The notes under the pieces: generated by a model
What the model was told of the DNA's origin: nothing
Seen by the model: the letters and a program-made list of their open reading frames with translations, nothing else
Databases searched by the model: none
Source of the DNA: an uncultured Muribaculaceae bacterium
GTDB taxonomy: Bacteria > Bacteroidota > Bacteroidia > Bacteroidales > Muribaculaceae
Assembly: GCA_910579605.1 (NCBI GenBank)
Contig: CAJTUG010000003.1
Span: forward strand, 40,184 to 104,183
Direction: 5' to 3'
DNA: 64,000 bases
In this document: piece by piece, positions 38,240 to 49,082 of the stretch
Layout of the letters: every line of letters begins with the position of its first letter
Position numbering within the stretch: position 1 is the stretch's first letter
Position numbers and translations under genes: made by a program

Positions 38240-38269
38240 TTGCGGGAATATAAATAATTGCTATATTTG
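38240..38269 (+). promoter_or_regulatory. Promoter of the DUF4062 gene, possibly leaderless
   Basis: TTG (38240-38242) and TATATTTG (38262-38269), spacer 19 bp. The -7 box ends 6 nt before the ATG at 38276, so transcription would start at or next to the start codon. Confidence 0.5.
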
Positions 38270-38275
38270 CAAATT

Positions 38276-41200
38276 ATGTATATCATCCCCGACCAATACA
38301 AACGCGAACTCCGCGTCTTTATCTCCTCCACGTTCTCCGATATGCAGGAAGAACGTGATTATCTCGTAAAGCAAATTTTCCCGGCAATAGAACAAGAGTG
38401 CCGTGAACGCAATGTGCGCTTCACGGCACTCGATTTGCGTTGGGGCATTACCGAAGAAGAATCTACCAGCGGCAAGGTGGTGGAAATCTGTCTGGACGAG
38501 ATACGGCGCTCGCGGCCGTTCTTTATCGGTTTGGTTGGCGGTCGCTATGGTTCTATCCCCGACAAGGATTTCGTTTTCGAGAAAGACCATATTTATGAGC
38601 GTTTTCCCGAATTACGTGAATATTTCGAGGAACAACGCAGCATAACCGAAATAGAGATGCTCTATGGCGTATTGGCCTACGACGAGCGTGTAAATGCTAA
38701 TTTCTTTATAAAGAAAGAATCTAAAATATCTGATGAATTTCGCGAAAAGGATGCCGCTAATATAAAGAAATTGGAGTCTCTCAAAGCTAATATTTGGCGT
38801 GCCGCAGACCAAGACAAGTGCCGAGCTACGGAATACGGTACTGTCAAACAGTTGGGTAAGCAAGTATATAAGCAACTGATGGAGCTTGTAGATGCATGTT
38901 TTCCCAGGCCGGAGTTTGCCAATTTATATGATGCTTATGCTTTTGAGCAGGAACGTTTCTATGCAGAACTAAGGACAACTTATATCCCGTGGCATTTTGA
39001 TGTTTGGAAAGACAAATTGCTGGAAAGTGATAATGTGATTCTTATCGGGAATAAGAGTCCGGGCTTTTCTGCATTTGTAGCCAACGAAATAGGCCGAGAA
39101 ATTGAGTTGGATGGCCAGACGTATACCGTGTTTACCACCTGGTTGGGAGGTGATGTTTCGAGAGTGGAACAAGTCGTTCGTATGCTTCTTCATGATATGG
39201 GCAGGCATTATAATGTTGATGTGCCGGAATTGTTAAATGATGAGGACGATGAAATTGATTTAGAAGCCTTGTTGGAGCGTTTTCCGCAAGATAACCGTCT
39301 TTGGGTTATAGACGGGTTAGAGAGGATAGACTACCAAAATTTACTCTATGATAAAATAGCCGGGACCACTTCTATAGGAAAAGTATTGGTTACATGCGAT
39401 CCATGGATGTCTGAAGGGGCTATTATAGATAATTTCGAGACATGCGCATTTCCGTTGTTTACCGGCTCTATGAAGCGAAAGGTTGCCGATGCATATTTGG
39501 CGCGTTTCCGCAAACGCCTCACCGAGAAACAACTTACGGCCATAGTGGCATCAGATGTCATATCTTCGCCAAAGACACTTATGATTTTTCTGGACTCGAT
39601 AATAGCTTTTGGCTGTTATGAGAAGCTGGATGAATATATACATTCTCTCATCACTGTAGACGGGTTGGAAGATTTTGTGGGCAAAATACTTGAGGTAATT
39701 GAAAACGATACGTCTCCGGAAAAGGCAAGTAAAATAGTTGGCCGCCTTGTTTTTTCTTTTAACGGGCAGACAGAGGCACAATTAGTAGAAGGCTTGGCTT
39801 CCAGCACTCTTGAACGCATGGCGTTGCTCAACGGCATTCTTCCATTGTGCGAAAAAGCAAACGGCAGAATGAGAGTCAATATGGTTATAAAAGATTTTAT
39901 ACATGCCAATTATGATTTCACCCCTGAGGAAGAACAGGAATTCCGTCGTGAAGCTATAGCCAATGCAAAGGATGAAATGACACGTATTCATAGACGCTAT
40001 GTCAGGAAATCGTGGACTTATCTGTATCACACCACCTTGATGAGAGCGCCTCTTGTTCCTATGTTTGCTATTGAAGACCAGACTCGCTATGAAGATTGCT
40101 TTAATGAAGCTGCGCTTCAATATATGGAACTTGGAGATACGGGTAATCTGCTCGGAATGATTTCGCATTTCAATTGTTTGTCGTGGATGACCGATAGGGA
40201 ACTGATGCAGCAGATAATGGAATACTTGTCGAAAAACAAAGCTTCTATGGCGGATTTGTTATCTTCGCGAGACTTTTGGGTTGCTAAATTTCTGAAATTT
40301 GATTTTTTGATTGAAATATGGACTGCATTTTATAGCTCAGGAGTAATAGATCGTGCAGCTTTTGCAAAGAAGGTTAAATCTATGTGGATTCCCAGAAAAT
40401 ATAAGGATAAAATGCTTGCATCGTTGGATACAAGAGAAATATCTTTATTGGATTTGTGGGATGAGAACGATCCGGATTCTGTGACAGGTAACTTGAACAA
40501 GCTAATACAGCAGATTTTCCGTTTAATATTTGTTGTCCCCGATGACGTGCGCCAAGAATTGCGCGGTAAGATTAAGCGCACTTTGGAGAATATGGCTGTT
40601 GGAAATTCTGCCGACGATACCTTCTATTCGTTCTATAAGCTCATAGATTATGCTTGTGCTTTGGGGTTGGACGAGCCGCAAGCGTTAGATGACGATCTGG
40701 AATGTTTGTCAATTATGCCAGAGTATATGTTGTTTTACAAGACCCTTGCTGAGTTTGAGAGTGGACGCCCGTTTGATACTTATCTTGAACGGCTTCAGGC
40801 CTTGATATCCGGCAAGGTGGCAACGGTAGCGTTGGGCTTGCGCTTGGTGGCCAATCTTCTTGAGAATTTAGGAGATATGGGAAAATTCAAGGCGGTAATA
40901 GAAGAATCGTGGGAAGAATGTTTGAGCTATAACGACAGATTTGTTATGTGGCATTTAGGCTTTTTCTTTGCTCGATATGGTTACTCCGACGAGGCTGTAG
41001 CGATTTTTGCCAAATACGACGAGGATGTTGATTTGTCGGGCAATTTGCGGTATAGCCAAATCCAACAAGTAATCAAGGCTTATATAAAGAAGGATATGTT
41101 TATTGAAGCTTTGGATTATCTTGAAGCCGTTATGCTTAAAGTTGCTGAATCTCAACCTATGGACGCCGACCGTTTATTCCATACTAAGTTTACTCATGCC

Positions 41201-43156
41201 ATATTGCTGTTTAAGTGCGGGAAATCGCAAGAAGCCGTATCTGTTTCGAGGCCGTTGTACGAGCAAGCACAAGGGCAATATGCAAGTTACAAAGAAAACC
41301 TGGCTCGTGTATTGTCATGGTCTCTCGGTAATGTAGCTATGAATGTGTCTGATTTGGCGGAAAGAGCGTCAATGCTTAGAGAAAGCATAATTCTTAGTGA
41401 GGAATTCCGTGATAGTAGCAATCCGGAATATTGGCGGAGTTTGGTGGCGATGTTATTGGAACTGTCAAAAATAGATAGAATGGTCCTTCCTGAGCTGGCA
41501 GAATTATTGGAGAGTGTAGAGAATAACTCTGAAATCATAGAAGATAATACTATTCAAGCCGTTTTGTCATTTGGCTATAAAGAGATGATAATCAACGGCT
41601 ATATAGAACCATATCTTGAGAAACTGAAAGATATGGACACTTTGGACAATTATGTGTTTCCGCTGATATTGGAAATACTTAAAAGCGAAAATTCTCAGGT
41701 GAAAAAAGCCGGGGTGCATATGCTTGCGCGTTGGTTGCCACAAGAGTCTGGTCTGTCGCTTTTGCCTGAAGGAGGTGTGGCAGAACATATTCGCGAGGTT
41801 GTGGCAAGTGGTAATATGGAGCTTCTTGTTCAGGAAATTTTGCATGGAGATTTGAATGATATGTCGCAGCGCTTGTGGATTTATGCAGCAGGATACTTTG
41901 CAGGCCGCGATGATATTATATGTGATTTCTTGCACTATCTGCGAGAAGTTTTATTGCAGGGCCGGAGTTTGGAAGAGTATTCATATAAGGTGTCTTTCAT
42001 GGAACAATTGCAAGACCCGACGGAAGAAGAGATAGAGGAGTGTGGCAGCCGCCTGCTGTCTATGTTTGATGAAGCAGACCGGATTAAGATCGAGTTAGAC
42101 GATATAAGGGGCGATATATTGCTAAATAGCGACAGGGCTGCCAGATATGCTGAGTTGGCTTTGGCGTGGAGTGGCCCGGAAGGCGAGGATCTTGCTTACG
42201 CCGTCAATGTAATGGCCGCTAAATATGAAGCAGACAGAGCCGAGTTGCTGTTGCAATTTTTACGGTCATTGATGGAATGCTGGCCGCAATATGTGCCTAT
42301 GCTTGACGGGCTTAAAGAAAATATGGCAAATATACTTGTATTTGCTTTGCATGGGCTATATGAGCGCGACCTGTACGATCGTTCCCATTGGGATGAGGCG
42401 ACGGTGATTATGGATTTTTTTGGGTTGGAATACAATAAAGTCTTGCTGTCGTTGGGTATCGTGGTTATGAACGACGACGAATTGGTGCCTTTCTATATAG
42501 ATGAGGTGGAAGCTGCCGGAAACTTTGAAAATGACTTTGTTTTTGCCGGGGAGCTTCACCGGAGGAAAATGTTTGAAGAGTCCTTAGCCGTTACCGATCG
42601 CCTGTTGGCAATGGAAACAAATGAATTTTATACTATCGTTTTGCTCATTATCAAAGGAAGGTCGTTAAGGTCTTTGTTCAGATATGAAGAAGGCTTGAAG
42701 GCTTTTGACAACGCGCTTGAGCTTTACGAGTCGGCCGATAATGCAGACTTTGAGTTTGAGCCTATAGTCTCGACAGATGTATTTGTTTATTTGTCGTTAA
42801 TGGTCTTGTTGCGGAGGTACGGGCATTTTGAAATGGTGCTTGAGCGGTTTGAAAATCTTTTTGACGAGGTAGACCGTTGGTTTAACGATTTGCTCAGGTG
42901 TGTATACTACTACGATGTGGACAATGATCAATCGGCAGAACGGCTTTGGGCTCGCATGGACAGTACTGCGGCCGAGGCAGAGACTCCCGATGACGTGAAA
43001 TCATTTTCGGCATGGTTCCATATAGCCAAAGCCAATTATTGCGGCAGACACGGCAAACCCGTGCAGAGAGCGCAAGAATTGGCCTCAGCACGCAGGTTGC
43101 TTGATAGTGTACCTGCAGGTAGTGTCCCGTTTATAAGGCGCTTATTGGCCGAATAG
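38276..43156 (+). CDS. DUF4062/STAND-like large helical-repeat protein with degenerate P-loop
   Basis: A 1626-residue protein. Residues 7-140 are a DUF4062 domain ([40 protein letters not shown]), a module found in bacterial signalling ATPases and in eukaryotic NPHP3/TEP1. A NACHT-like region follows, but the Walker A site reads IGNKSPGFS (about 257-265) without the GK[ST] core, whereas a Walker B-like [10 protein letters not shown] (D346) remains. Some 1100 residues of alpha-helical solenoid, TPR-like toward the end, complete it. The ATG at 38276 is chosen because the upstream TTG overlaps the -7 box. It stands alone, tail to tail with ruvB. The function is unknown; conflict or regulatory sensing is inference. 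Confidence 0.6.
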   Translation: MYIIPDQYKRELRVFISSTFSDMQEERDYLVKQIFPAIEQECRERNVRFTALDLRWGITEEESTSGKVVEICLDEIRRSRPFFIGLVGGRYGSIPDKDFVFEKDHIYERFPELREYFEEQRSITEIEMLYGVLAYDERVNANFFIKKESKISDEFREKDAANIKKLESLKANIWRAADQDKCRATEYGTVKQLGKQVYKQLMELVDACFPRPEFANLYDAYAFEQERFYAELRTTYIPWHFDVWKDKLLESDNVILIGNKSPGFSAFVANEIGREIELDGQTYTVFTTWLGGDVSRVEQVVRMLLHDMGRHYNVDVPELLNDEDDEIDLEALLERFPQDNRLWVIDGLERIDYQNLLYDKIAGTTSIGKVLVTCDPWMSEGAIIDNFETCAFPLFTGSMKRKVADAYLARFRKRLTEKQLTAIVASDVISSPKTLMIFLDSIIAFGCYEKLDEYIHSLITVDGLEDFVGKILEVIENDTSPEKASKIVGRLVFSFNGQTEAQLVEGLASSTLERMALLNGILPLCEKANGRMRVNMVIKDFIHANYDFTPEEEQEFRREAIANAKDEMTRIHRRYVRKSWTYLYHTTLMRAPLVPMFAIEDQTRYEDCFNEAALQYMELGDTGNLLGMISHFNCLSWMTDRELMQQIMEYLSKNKASMADLLSSRDFWVAKFLKFDFLIEIWTAFYSSGVIDRAAFAKKVKSMWIPRKYKDKMLASLDTREISLLDLWDENDPDSVTGNLNKLIQQIFRLIFVVPDDVRQELRGKIKRTLENMAVGNSADDTFYSFYKLIDYACALGLDEPQALDDDLECLSIMPEYMLFYKTLAEFESGRPFDTYLERLQALISGKVATVALGLRLVANLLENLGDMGKFKAVIEESWEECLSYNDRFVMWHLGFFFARYGYSDEAVAIFAKYDEDVDLSGNLRYSQIQQVIKAYIKKDMFIEALDYLEAVMLKVAESQPMDADRLFHTKFTHAILLFKCGKSQEAVSVSRPLYEQAQGQYASYKENLARVLSWSLGNVAMNVSDLAERASMLRESIILSEEFRDSSNPEYWRSLVAMLLELSKIDRMVLPELAELLESVENNSEIIEDNTIQAVLSFGYKEMIINGYIEPYLEKLKDMDTLDNYVFPLILEILKSENSQVKKAGVHMLARWLPQESGLSLLPEGGVAEHIREVVASGNMELLVQEILHGDLNDMSQRLWIYAAGYFAGRDDIICDFLHYLREVLLQGRSLEEYSYKVSFMEQLQDPTEEEIEECGSRLLSMFDEADRIKIELDDIRGDILLNSDRAARYAELALAWSGPEGEDLAYAVNVMAAKYEADRAELLLQFLRSLMECWPQYVPMLDGLKENMANILVFALHGLYERDLYDRSHWDEATVIMDFFGLEYNKVLLSLGIVVMNDDELVPFYIDEVEAAGNFENDFVFAGELHRRKMFEESLAVTDRLLAMETNEFYTIVLLIIKGRSLRSLFRYEEGLKAFDNALELYESADNADFEFEPIVSTDVFVYLSLMVLLRRYGHFEMVLERFENLFDEVDRWFNDLLRCVYYYDVDNDQSAERLWARMDSTAAEAETPDDVKSFSAWFHIAKANYCGRHGKPVQRAQELASARRLLDSVPAGSVPFIRRLLAE

Positions 43157-44161
43157 TCCTAATTCGTCGTTGATAGATATGCCCAAATGCTTATAGGCGA
43201 GTTCTGTTACTTCTCGTCCTCTGGGAGTGCGTTTTATGAACCCTTCTTTTATTAGGTATGGCTCGTAGACTTCCTCTATTGTGCCGGGGTCTTCGCCTAA
43301 AGCTGTGGCAATGGTAGTTAGGCCCACGGGGCCTCCGTGGAATTTCCGTATAATGGTGTTGAGGATTTTGTTGTCGATTTCGTCGAGTCCATAGCGGTCT
43401 ATGTTCAAGGCTTCCAATGCATAACGCGCAATATCTATGTCGATAGAACCATTGCCTTTAACTTGGGCGAAATCGCGGACACGGCGCAGTAATGAATTTG
43501 CTATACGAGGAGTCCCGCGGCTTCGTAGTGCTATTTCATAGGCTGCATCAGCAAGTATTGGTACACTCAAAAGCGATGCAGATCTCTCTACGATGCGTTG
43601 AAGAACCGGATGGTCATAGTATTCCAAGTGGCATTTAATTCCAAATCGTGCACGGAGCGGCGAGGTGAGAAGGCCGCTTCGGGTTGTGGCCCCGACAAGG
43701 GTAAATGGGTTGAGGGTGAGTTGTACCGACCGAGCTCCCGGGCCTTTGTCTATCATTATGTCGATTCGGTAGTCTTCCATGGCAGAGTAGAGGTATTCTT
43801 CTACCACAGGGCTTAAGCGGTGTATCTCATCGATGAATAAGACATCGTTTTCCTCCAGGCTGGTGAGTATTCCGGCAAGGTCTCCGGGTTTGTCTAAAAC
43901 GGGTCCGGATGTTATTTTCATGCCTACGCCCAATTCGTTTGCTACAATTCCCGAAAGAGTGGTTTTGCCTAATCCCGGAGGACCGAATAGAAGGATATGG
44001 TCTAAGGCTTCGCCTCGCATTTTTGCTGCGGCGACAAAAACCTTGAGGTTTTCAATTATTTTATCCTGGCCATTGAAGCTGTTGAAGCGTCCTGGACGGA
44101 GAGCTTTTTCAAATTCAGCTTCCGACGCGGCACCGGCGTTTCTGATATCAAATTCGTCCAT
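43142..44161 (-). CDS. ruvB: Holliday junction branch-migration ATPase RuvB
   Basis: The AAA+ motor that drives RuvAB branch migration in recombination. It shows [14 protein letters not shown] (Walker A), [13 protein letters not shown] (Walker B), the sensor [18 protein letters not shown], and the C-terminal winged helix with [15 protein letters not shown] and [11 protein letters not shown]. The 339-residue length is standard. It is last in the DUF4254-GT9-ruvB operon, 19 nt after GT9. Its 3' end overlaps the converging DUF4062 gene by 15 bp. ruvA and ruvC are not in the window. Confidence 0.97.
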   Translation of the reverse strand: MDEFDIRNAGAASEAEFEKALRPGRFNSFNGQDKIIENLKVFVAAAKMRGEALDHILLFGPPGLGKTTLSGIVANELGVGMKITSGPVLDKPGDLAGILTSLEENDVLFIDEIHRLSPVVEEYLYSAMEDYRIDIMIDKGPGARSVQLTLNPFTLVGATTRSGLLTSPLRARFGIKCHLEYYDHPVLQRIVERSASLLSVPILADAAYEIALRSRGTPRIANSLLRRVRDFAQVKGNGSIDIDIARYALEALNIDRYGLDEIDNKILNTIIRKFHGGPVGLTTIATALGEDPGTIEEVYEPYLIKEGFIKRTPRGREVTELAYKHLGISINDELGLFGQ

Positions 44162-44180
44162 ACTTGGCTTTTTGGAGAGA

Positions 44181-45275
44181 TTATTTGGCTAAGGTTTGGG
44201 TGATTTTTGCAATTATTGTATCGGGTCTTATGGCAGAGAGGCATAGGTAGTCGCCTCTGAAACAAGGTTTTTCTCCATATACAGAACATGGACGGCAGCT
44301 TAGTGGCAATTGTATTGTGGATTCTTCGTTTTGTTTCCAGGCTTTGAAGCCGCAGTATGGGTGCGTGGCGCCCCAGATGCTTATAGTGGGAGTGCCGGCT
44401 ATGGCGGCCAAATGCATATTTGCTGAGTCCATTGCAATCATAGCATCTAAATGGTTGAAAAGCGCCAATTCTGCGGCAAAACCATATCGTTTTCCGGCAA
44501 GGCTTTGAACAAAAGGTATTTGAGCTTCCCATTGCTCAAGTATTTCCTGCTCTTTACCCCCACCTCCAAGGAGATAAACTTTTATGTCGGGGCCTAATGT
44601 TTCCGGTAACTTTTCTACCACTTGTCGCATGAGGTGGATGGGATATATCTTGCCTTTGTGTGCTGCAAAAGGCGCTATACCTATCCATTTTATTCCTTTG
44701 GGCTTGGGTTTTGTTATTTTTGCAAAATCTGATGTTGCTGCTGAGGCTTTTCCTGCATACAAACTTGTAAAAGATAGTGCTGCCGGCAGTCCTAAACGTG
44801 CAAATACCTCAAGATATCTTGCCGATTGGGGCACTAATGGGAGCAGTATCTTATTGTGCTTGCGGGTAAGTTCTTTTCGTTTTGCCCTTGGTTTGACAAG
44901 CGAGGCTGTTGCGATTTTGCGCATGCGCATAAAAACAGAGAGCACTTTTGTGCGCAGCACATTGTGTAAATCCGCAAAAGCGTCGACGGAATATAGAGAG
45001 CATAGGTCGCGAGACAGGCGCGACAATCCTGCAATACCTTTGTATTTTTCTTTCAGGTCTATGCCCACTACGTTGAGGTTTGCAGGAGGGTTCACAAACA
45101 TTGCAGTCATAGATGGGCGTGTCGCCAATATGAAATTAACTTTTGGGTATGCGCGGCATACGCTGTAGACTACAGGTATTGTCATTGCCACGTCTCCGAA
45201 TGCCGAGAAACGTGTTATGAGCACGTTTTTGAAACCGCCGGGATTTCCGGCGGTGTTTTCATTTTTTCGAGGCAT
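44181..45275 (-). CDS. Glycosyltransferase family 9 (heptosyltransferase-like)
   Basis: GT9 enzymes add heptose or similar sugars to the lipopolysaccharide core. [17 protein letters not shown] near the N-terminus and the donor-site segment [27 protein letters not shown] are family signatures. A Cys-rich C-terminal stretch ([21 protein letters not shown]) is common in Bacteroidota members. The 364 residues fit. The start overlaps the preceding DUF4254 gene by 17 nt, a pairing often seen in this phylum. The acceptor is unknown. Confidence 0.88.
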   Translation of the reverse strand: MPRKNENTAGNPGGFKNVLITRFSAFGDVAMTIPVVYSVCRAYPKVNFILATRPSMTAMFVNPPANLNVVGIDLKEKYKGIAGLSRLSRDLCSLYSVDAFADLHNVLRTKVLSVFMRMRKIATASLVKPRAKRKELTRKHNKILLPLVPQSARYLEVFARLGLPAALSFTSLYAGKASAATSDFAKITKPKPKGIKWIGIAPFAAHKGKIYPIHLMRQVVEKLPETLGPDIKVYLLGGGGKEQEILEQWEAQIPFVQSLAGKRYGFAAELALFNHLDAMIAMDSANMHLAAIAGTPTISIWGATHPYCGFKAWKQNEESTIQLPLSCRPCSVYGEKPCFRGDYLCLSAIRPDTIIAKITQTLAK

Positions 45276-45867
45276 AGAGAACGGGGTTGGTGTCTTCGTC
45301 GTTATACATTTTCATCTGCCGGTACACCTTCATGTATTTTTTCCCGGCAGCAATGTCGTCAAGGAGGCAATCTATTGCCTCAATGAGATCCTTGCGCTGT
45401 TCAAGAAGCACTTGGAGCTTTGCGGCGCAACGATTACGGTGTTGCTCGTCGGCATCTGACCGCAGAGCCTCGGCTTGCATGTGATATATTTTGAGGGCTA
45501 AGATGGAAAGTCGATCTAATGCCCATGCCGGACTTTCGGTGTTTATAGTAGCGTCGGGCGAAATCTTCACATCGGCATAAATTGTGCGGAAATATGAGTC
45601 GAGTTCTTCTACCATGTCGGTGCGGTCCTGGTTGGATTTGTCTATCCTGCGTTTGAGTGCAAGGGCTGCAACGGGGTCAATCTCGGGATCGCGAATAATG
45701 TCTTCCAAATGCCACTGAACGGCATCTATACGATTTTTGTCGTAAAGCACTGCTTCAATGGATCCGTCGGGGTATTCGCGGCGTGAAGGCGCGTCAACAT
45801 CGTCGTCTATATGATAGTCGGCAACCGACTGCTCAAAGATGCTATAACTTTTTTCGGCAAATTTCAT
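45259..45867 (-). CDS. DUF4254 protein, paired with a GT9 gene
   Basis: The 202-residue soluble, helical protein includes VQWHLEDIIRD, ALKRRIDKSNQDRTDMVEELD and the internal LSILALKIYHMQAEALR typical of DUF4254. It has no signal peptide or membrane segment. The family is found beside glycosyltransferase genes of lipopolysaccharide assembly in Bacteroidota, but no activity is known. It is first in the operon with GT9 and ruvB. Confidence 0.82.
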   Translation of the reverse strand: MKFAEKSYSIFEQSVADYHIDDDVDAPSRREYPDGSIEAVLYDKNRIDAVQWHLEDIIRDPEIDPVAALALKRRIDKSNQDRTDMVEELDSYFRTIYADVKISPDATINTESPAWALDRLSILALKIYHMQAEALRSDADEQHRNRCAAKLQVLLEQRKDLIEAIDCLLDDIAAGKKYMKVYRQMKMYNDEDTNPVLYASKK

Positions 45868-46048
45868 GATAAAATTCAGTTTTTGTAGTGTTGATTCTGT
45901 CTATATTGCTGTCGGTGGAAAAATCGCATGCCACTTGAAGCATTATAGTTGCACAAAGATACTCATTTATAGCTGAAATTGAAAATAAAAACTCAATCAA
46001 AGGGCAAAAAGCTGCCAAGCCGATTGAAAAACTATGTATCCTACGTAA

Positions 46049-46080
46049 TTTTTCATGATGTCTGTTTCTCATGATGTCTG
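46049..46080. repeat. Two tandem 16-bp repeats upstream of the AraC-type gene
   Basis: TTTTTCATGATGTCTG (46049-46064) and TTTCTCATGATGTCTG (46065-46080) differ at one base. A period of 16 bp is unusual for helical phasing, so an operator function is uncertain. Confidence 0.6.
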
Positions 46081-46321
46081 ATTTTCCTTATCAATGGTAA
46101 TAAACGGCAATATGTGAAATTGATGATATGAAATTACCTTGGTTTATTGAATAAAGTAGGTAAATGCAGCAAAGTATTATGAAAATGCTATTTAATAAAG
46201 AATTTATGTTTAAAAAGAAGATGAGGGTGCTTAGTGTATAAAAATTGGCAAAATGTCCTAAAAATATGCCTAAAAATAAAATAATCGGCAAAAAATATTT
46301 TAGATTATTAAAAAATATTCA

Positions 46322-46329
46322 TATATTTG
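46322..46329 (+). promoter_or_regulatory. -7 box of the AraC-type gene
   Basis: TATATTTG lies 20 nt before the ATG at 46350. No convincing TTTG is found 19-21 bp upstream, so an activator may be needed. Confidence 0.45.
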
Positions 46330-46349
46330 CGGAAACACAATTTAAGTCT

Positions 46350-47231
46350 ATGAGGAAAATTATAACAGAACCAACTCCATTATCTGACAAGGATTGCTTC
46401 TATCTTATCGACCGGTTGCGTGATGGTTTTTCCCACCACCTCCATTGCCACGCTGAGTATGAGCTAAACTTGGTTACGGGTTGCAAGGGCTCCCGCAGAT
46501 TGGTTGGCGATTCTCTTGAAGAAACGCCTAATTACGACATGGTCCTGATAGCCCCTCAGGTGGAGCATCAGTGGATCCAGCACAATTGCCGCAATATGAA
46601 AATACGTGAGATTTGTTTGCAGTTTTCATCGGGGCTTTTCAGCGAAGATTTGCTTGCAAAAACTCAGTTTTCAAATATCAGGCGATTGTTTGAGTCTTGT
46701 ACTTTCGGCTTGGCTTTCGACATGGATGCCATGTTGGCGGTTTTTGGTAAGGTAGAAGCCTTGGCCCGTAAGGCCGTTGGCTTTGATCGCATACTTATGC
46801 TGATGGATGTGCTGAATACCTTGGGAGAAGCTATTGCTCAGGGACATGCCCATGAGGTTTCTACCACCCATAATTCAGAAAATCATACGAGCGAAAACGG
46901 TCGGGTAGCTTTAGTTCAAGATTATATAGCCGCCAACTACCGGAGTGTATTGCGTTTGGAAAAAATCTCGAGCATGGCCGGGATGACACCGACGTCGTTC
47001 AGCCGCTTTTTCAAAATGCGTACAGGTCAGAGCCTGTCGGAGTATATAATAGAGGTGCGTTTGTCGCATGCGGCGCGTATGCTTATAGACTCCCACAAGA
47101 CAGTTGCGGAGATTTGTTTTGGTTGCGGTTTTAATAACGTGTCTAATTTCAACCGTATTTTCAAAAACAAGAAGAATTGTTCGCCCAAAGAATTCCGCGA
47201 AACATATCGCCGCACACATTCGGTGACATAA
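46350..47231 (+). CDS. AraC-family transcriptional regulator with cupin-type N-terminus
   Basis: The 293-residue protein has an N-terminal sensor with HHLHCHAEYELNLV and APQVEHQW, the His-rich cupin pattern of AraC regulators. The C-terminal double helix-turn-helix shows LEKISSMAGMTPTSFSRFFK and the signature HAARMLIDSHKTVAEICFGCGFNNVSNFNRIFKNKKNCSPKEFR. Upstream in-frame TTG would add 35 residues across the -7 box and is rejected. The ligand is unknown. Typical targets are carbohydrate genes, but none lies next to it; the following gene converges. Confidence 0.92.
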   Translation: MRKIITEPTPLSDKDCFYLIDRLRDGFSHHLHCHAEYELNLVTGCKGSRRLVGDSLEETPNYDMVLIAPQVEHQWIQHNCRNMKIREICLQFSSGLFSEDLLAKTQFSNIRRLFESCTFGLAFDMDAMLAVFGKVEALARKAVGFDRILMLMDVLNTLGEAIAQGHAHEVSTTHNSENHTSENGRVALVQDYIAANYRSVLRLEKISSMAGMTPTSFSRFFKMRTGQSLSEYIIEVRLSHAARMLIDSHKTVAEICFGCGFNNVSNFNRIFKNKKNCSPKEFRETYRRTHSVT

Positions 47232-47270
47232 GATTCCCTATTTAATAGATATTTACTGATAGGCTCAAAA

Positions 47271-48455
47271 TTATTCGTATGTATATTTTTTGCCCTTAGA
47301 CAACCTGGCGCGGATTCTCTGGCATGCCCGGTGGAGAGGGTATGTGATAGAAAAATAGGGTATTGTGAGCAGCAACTTGCGCGATTTTAGCGCGGCCATT
47401 GATTTGCGCCATGTGCTTATGTCTAAAGCCAGCATCAGCACAATGATTGCAAGAGCTATGGCGGCTGCTTGCATGTTTGGATACGATTCCACTGCGGCAG
47501 CAGTTCCCGAGGCTATTGCAGCAATCTGCAACCAGCCAGTAAGGCCCATGAGAAAACGTGGGCGGCGACGGATATGGCTTTCGGTGGTAAAGCGCCTGAA
47601 TGTCCGTTCTTTGGAAAGGCGCGGATGATTGCCGTAGCGTATACGGACCATGGATTCGTCGGACAGTTCTATTTGGGTGTTTTTCCCATTAGAAATTTCT
47701 GAAATGAAAATGTCGTCGTCTCCATATCTTAGGTTTAGGCTTCTTGCAAATCCTTTGTTTTTTAGAAATACGCTTTTGCGGTATGCAAGATTGTATTCTG
47801 TCCCTCTGAAAGGTTTTTTTGCAACAGCAACTCCGAGCCAACGCATGCTTTCTGCCACATAGTCGAATGCTCTTCGGCGTTTTCCTCGTTTAGAGTCTTC
47901 TGTCGGGTCTATGTATGCGTAGCCTAATACTATGTCTACGTCGTTTCCTCGGTTGAATCGGAACATTATTCGTCTCAGCCATTTATCCGACATTATTTCT
48001 GCAGCTGTCGTTGTGAGAACTGCAATGTCGTATCTTGCGGCTTTAACGCCTAATGTGAGTGCGAGTTTTTTGCGGCTCAGGTTTACTACGCCTTCTGGAG
48101 TGAAGGTGAGATATAGGTTCTGGTGTTTGGGTCGGAGCATTGCCACAACATCTTTGACGTCGGCCGATTCACCTTCGTTTACAACGATTACTTCGTAGGC
48201 ACAAGGATAGTCTTGGTTTAGGAGTGTATTGAGGAGTTGTTCAAGATTTTCTGCATCTCCTTGTGAGCACACTATTACTGAAGCAGGCATATAGTCGGCC
48301 TCAGGTTTGTCCGGACGTTCACGGTCGGCTCGGCGGCGGTATGTATGTACTGTGCGGAAGCGGAAGAAATATATTGCGGCTAAGAGCAATAGGCAGGTGA
48401 AGCTTCCGGCGAGGAGCCACAGCGATAACGGTGGGATATTTGGAGAAAAAGTCAT
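47271..48455 (-). CDS. Membrane-bound family 2 glycosyltransferase
   Basis: A protein of 394 residues with one N-terminal membrane helix (about 12-30) and a GT2 domain starting VIVCSQGDAENLEQLLNTLLNQDYPCAYEVIVVNEG. The domain continues with an AVLTTTAAEI segment and RYGDDDIFISE before a predicted C-terminal helix pair (about 315-350). It probably builds a surface polysaccharide or glycan. ATG at 48455 is preferred; the upstream TTG frame overlaps the promoter. It is a single gene facing the AraC-type gene. Confidence 0.82.
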   Translation of the reverse strand: MTFSPNIPPLSLWLLAGSFTCLLLLAAIYFFRFRTVHTYRRRADRERPDKPEADYMPASVIVCSQGDAENLEQLLNTLLNQDYPCAYEVIVVNEGESADVKDVVAMLRPKHQNLYLTFTPEGVVNLSRKKLALTLGVKAARYDIAVLTTTAAEIMSDKWLRRIMFRFNRGNDVDIVLGYAYIDPTEDSKRGKRRRAFDYVAESMRWLGVAVAKKPFRGTEYNLAYRKSVFLKNKGFARSLNLRYGDDDIFISEISNGKNTQIELSDESMVRIRYGNHPRLSKERTFRRFTTESHIRRRPRFLMGLTGWLQIAAIASGTAAAVESYPNMQAAAIALAIIVLMLALDISTWRKSMAALKSRKLLLTIPYFSITYPLHRACQRIRARLSKGKKYTYE

Positions 48456-48481
48456 TTTTAGTTCCAGAATGTATTTCAATG

Positions 48482-48513
48482 CAAAAGTACGTCAAAAAAA
48501 TCAAAGCGGCAAA
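48482..48513 (-). promoter_or_regulatory. Promoter of the GT2 gene
   Basis: Minus strand TACTTTTG (48489-48482) and TTTG (48513-48510), spacer 20 bp. Confidence 0.7.
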
Positions 48514-48584
48514 GTCTGGTGCCGTGGAATTTTGATTAGTTTGGTGTTTGTTGTGAAAAATATGCTGAAAAAATTTTGTAAAGA

Positions 48585-48616
48585 TTGGCTATTACGGAAT
48601 TTTTTCCTTAATTTTG
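48585..48616 (+). promoter_or_regulatory. Promoter of the rseC-rnf operon
   Basis: TTG (48585-48587) and TAATTTTG (48609-48616), spacer 21 bp, with the ATG at 48635 about 12 nt after the likely start. Confidence 0.6.
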
Positions 48617-48634
48617 CACGAGGAATACGAAACG

Positions 48635-49048
48635 ATGGAAAACTTTCTTTTGGAGAAGCGAGGCCGAGTAATATCGGTTGAAAAATCTTTGCTTATTGTT
48701 GAGTTGTCGGACCTTGACGGAGAGTGTGGTTCTTGTGCTCTATCGTCTATGTGCGGCAAAGGTTCTGATGGCGAAGAATCCGGCAGAGTGACTGTTGTTG
48801 TCAAAGGTGATGCGGCATTGGGTTCAGAGGTTAAGGTTGGCCTTCTTCATGGTGCTTCGCTCAAGTCGACTCTTCTTTTGCTTGTCCTTCCGCTTGTAGT
48901 TTTTATCTCGGTTGCTGTATTAGGCACCGTTCTGTCGTGGTCCGATTTAGTGAGTGGTTTTGCGGCATTGGGATCTGCCGCAGGAGTGTATTTTTTGCTC
49001 CCTAACCGACGTGGAGGTACCCAGTGGGTCCTCATAACCAAAGAATGA
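48635..49048 (+). CDS. rseC: RseC-family membrane protein of the Rnf operon
   Basis: The 137-residue protein has the RseC layout: an N-terminal cytoplasmic part with the Cys motif CGSCALSSMCG, then two membrane helices (STLLLLVLPLVVFISVAVLG and LVSGFAALGSAAGVYFLL). RseC acts with Rnf proteins in keeping SoxR reduced in E. coli; in Bacteroidota the gene almost always leads the rnf operon, where its exact role is unknown. ATG at 48635 is chosen over an upstream TTG that lies in the -7 box. Confidence 0.87.
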   Translation: MENFLLEKRGRVISVEKSLLIVELSDLDGECGSCALSSMCGKGSDGEESGRVTVVVKGDAALGSEVKVGLLHGASLKSTLLLLVLPLVVFISVAVLGTVLSWSDLVSGFAALGSAAGVYFLLPNRRGGTQWVLITKE

Positions 49049-49082
49049 TTGAGAAAGAGAAATATGATTAATTTGTTCTTAT

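Larger units (their letters stand above)
45868..46349. other. Divergent intergenic region (482 bp)
   Basis: AT-rich spacer between the DUF4254 operon and the araC-type gene. It contains two tandem 16-bp repeats (46049-46080), a -7-like box TATCTTTG on the minus strand (45961-45954) with no clear -33 box, and a -7 box for the regulator at 46322-46329. Confidence 0.5.
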
